Shown: in pieces, positions 5,759-6,720 of the stretch
Position numbering within the stretch: the stretch's first letter is position 1
Layout of the letters: each line of letters begins with the position of its first letter
Assembly (NCBI GenBank): GCA_900758885.1
Contig: CAAETD010000107.1
Location: 1 to 6,720, forward strand
Origin: an uncultured Collinsella sp.
GTDB lineage: Bacteria; Actinomycetota; Coriobacteriia; Coriobacteriales; Coriobacteriaceae
Direction: 5' to 3'
DNA length: 6,720 nt
The notes under the pieces: generated by a model
Databases searched by the model: none
The model's input: the letters and a program-made list of their open reading frames with translations, nothing else
What the model was told of the DNA's origin: nothing
Program-made: the position numbers and the translations under genes

Positions 5759-6708
5759 GGATATTCCTTTCCAAACATGCGATCGACTTCGAGCTGAATT
5801 CGCTCATCGTCGATTGCCGCCAAAGATAGCGCAAGCGAAATGTCATCAACGCGGGAGGAGTCGGCAAACACGGGCGCATAGCGCCACACTTGGATCATCG
5901 CCGTCTCGTTATCCGGCAACTCCCCGTCTGCGACTTCGAGGTCGCTCAGTTGACGCCATGCACTTCTTAAGACGGCCTTTTGTTCCATACCCGGCGCAGC
6001 GAGCATCGAACGCGCAGCGAGCGCCGTCTCCCCGGCGTCAACAAGACAGTCGATCTGCGGTGTCTTCCTTGCAAAAAAGACCTTCGAGACAGGCGAGGAG
6101 AGCTCTGTCATGTGCTCGCTAAGCAGAAGATCAACGGCAACAGGGAACACGACGACACGTCGCTCGCAACGCTCGCGCCTCGCGAGCCCCCTGTCAACAA
6201 GCTCGGTTATGGCCTCACTCGCGCGGCTTGCCGAAATCCCAAGCGCACGACAAAGGTCATAGGGGCGATATGGCTCCTGGGCTGCTCCCCAGATTGCGGC
6301 AGCCTGCGCGTTGGGTGACATCTTGGTCGCGTGATTGTGAAACCAAGCACCGCCCCTCTCCGTGCAGGCTGTGCCCATAAATGGAAGAAAAGCCTGTCTA
6401 CCTGGGCAGACAAAGGGAATCCCTTGTGCGACCAATGCTTTGCGCTGACGTGCATCGGCATCAGGAAACGAAACGACAACAGGAGTCTCCGCGCGCAAGG
6501 CTAGCTGGCTATAGACTCTCTTAGCCTCGGGAAGCCCGACGCCAGTAGGCAAACTTGCAAGCAAAAACGAAAAACCGTTTGCGTCAACAGCGCGGACCTC
6601 AATCGCCCGCAGATGCAGCGGCAAACGTGCGAACCCAGGCCAAGTTTTGGCCTTGGCGGAGAGGCCTAGTGCTTCTTGTAAGTAGATTAGCGCTTCGTTC
6701 ATTTCCAT
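5740..6708 (-). CDS. Winged-helix regulator, putative AbiEi-like antitoxin
   Basis: A 322-residue soluble protein. Residues about 75-112 (TPVVVSFPDADARQRKALVAQGIPFVCPGRQAFLPFMG) match a pattern I recall from antitoxin/regulator proteins encoded before AbiEii-like nucleotidyltransferases. A winged helix-turn-helix follows at about 147-190, with DLCRALGISASRASEAITEL as the helices and RRERCERRVVVF as the wing. The C-terminal domain has SSPVSKVFFA (204-213), AGETALAARSMLA (225-237) and IQVWRYAP (272-279), then VDDISLALSL. It probably represses its own operon and counteracts the downstream toxin. Its stop lies 19 bases inside the next gene. The start is uncertain: ATG at 6708 and 6702 are both in frame, neither has a clear ribosome-binding site in the 12 bases left, and the frame stays open to the window edge. 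Confidence 0.65.
   Translation of the reverse strand: MEMNEALIYLQEALGLSAKAKTWPGFARLPLHLRAIEVRAVDANGFSFLLASLPTGVGLPEAKRVYSQLALRAETPVVVSFPDADARQRKALVAQGIPFVCPGRQAFLPFMGTACTERGGAWFHNHATKMSPNAQAAAIWGAAQEPYRPYDLCRALGISASRASEAITELVDRGLARRERCERRVVVFPVAVDLLLSEHMTELSSPVSKVFFARKTPQIDCLVDAGETALAARSMLAAPGMEQKAVLRSAWRQLSDLEVADGELPDNETAMIQVWRYAPVFADSSRVDDISLALSLAAIDDERIQLEVDRMFGKEYPWQEAL
5765..5772 (-). promoter_or_regulatory. Ribosome-binding site of the nucleotidyltransferase gene
   Basis: GGAAAGGA on the minus strand lies six bases upstream of the ATG at 5758, within the 3' end of the regulator gene. It supports this start and the 19-base gene overlap. Confidence 0.65.
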
Positions 6709-6720
6709 CGTTTTCGTTTG

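Overview
The window looks like chromosomal DNA of a high-GC Gram-positive actinobacterium, most likely a gut Coriobacteriia such as Collinsella. This rests on overall GC richness, actinobacterial-style GatA/GatB/GatC proteins, a Gram-positive class C sortase, and my memory of similar coriobacterial sequences. I could not run a database search. All six genes that I accept lie on the minus strand, so transcription runs from high to low coordinates.

Region 1 (about 1-3660) is a complete gatC-gatA-gatB operon. It encodes the GatCAB tRNA-dependent amidotransferase, which converts Glu-tRNA(Gln) and/or Asp-tRNA(Asn) to the amidated forms. GatA supplies ammonia from glutamine, GatB phosphorylates and amidates the mischarged tRNA, and GatC stabilises GatA and links the subunits. 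A candidate promoter lies just upstream of gatC. Each gene junction is a one-base TAATG stop/start overlap. A GC-rich hairpin lies at the window edge after gatB. GatB carries an unusual insertion of roughly 65 residues just before its HMEEDA motif.

Region 2 (3607-3934) is a 328-base intergenic stretch that is rich in structure. It holds the gatC promoter, a 14-bp GC-rich direct duplication, a roughly five-copy 21-bp tandem repeat, a 15-bp perfect inverted repeat followed by a T-tract (a likely terminator for the upstream sortase gene), and overlapping REP/BIME-like hairpins built from an ATCACAA motif that alternates in orientation.

Region 3 (3935-4873) is one class C-type sortase gene with both membrane anchors and an intact His/Cys/Arg set. 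No pilin or other LPXTG substrate gene is visible.

Region 4 (4985-6708) is a two-gene module: a winged-helix regulator of the AbiEi-like antitoxin type, then a nucleotidyltransferase-fold protein of the AbiEii-like type. The genes overlap by 19 bases and read by eye as less GC-biased than the gat operon, which suggests an accessory toxin-antitoxin or phage-defence module. Its promoter lies beyond the right edge.
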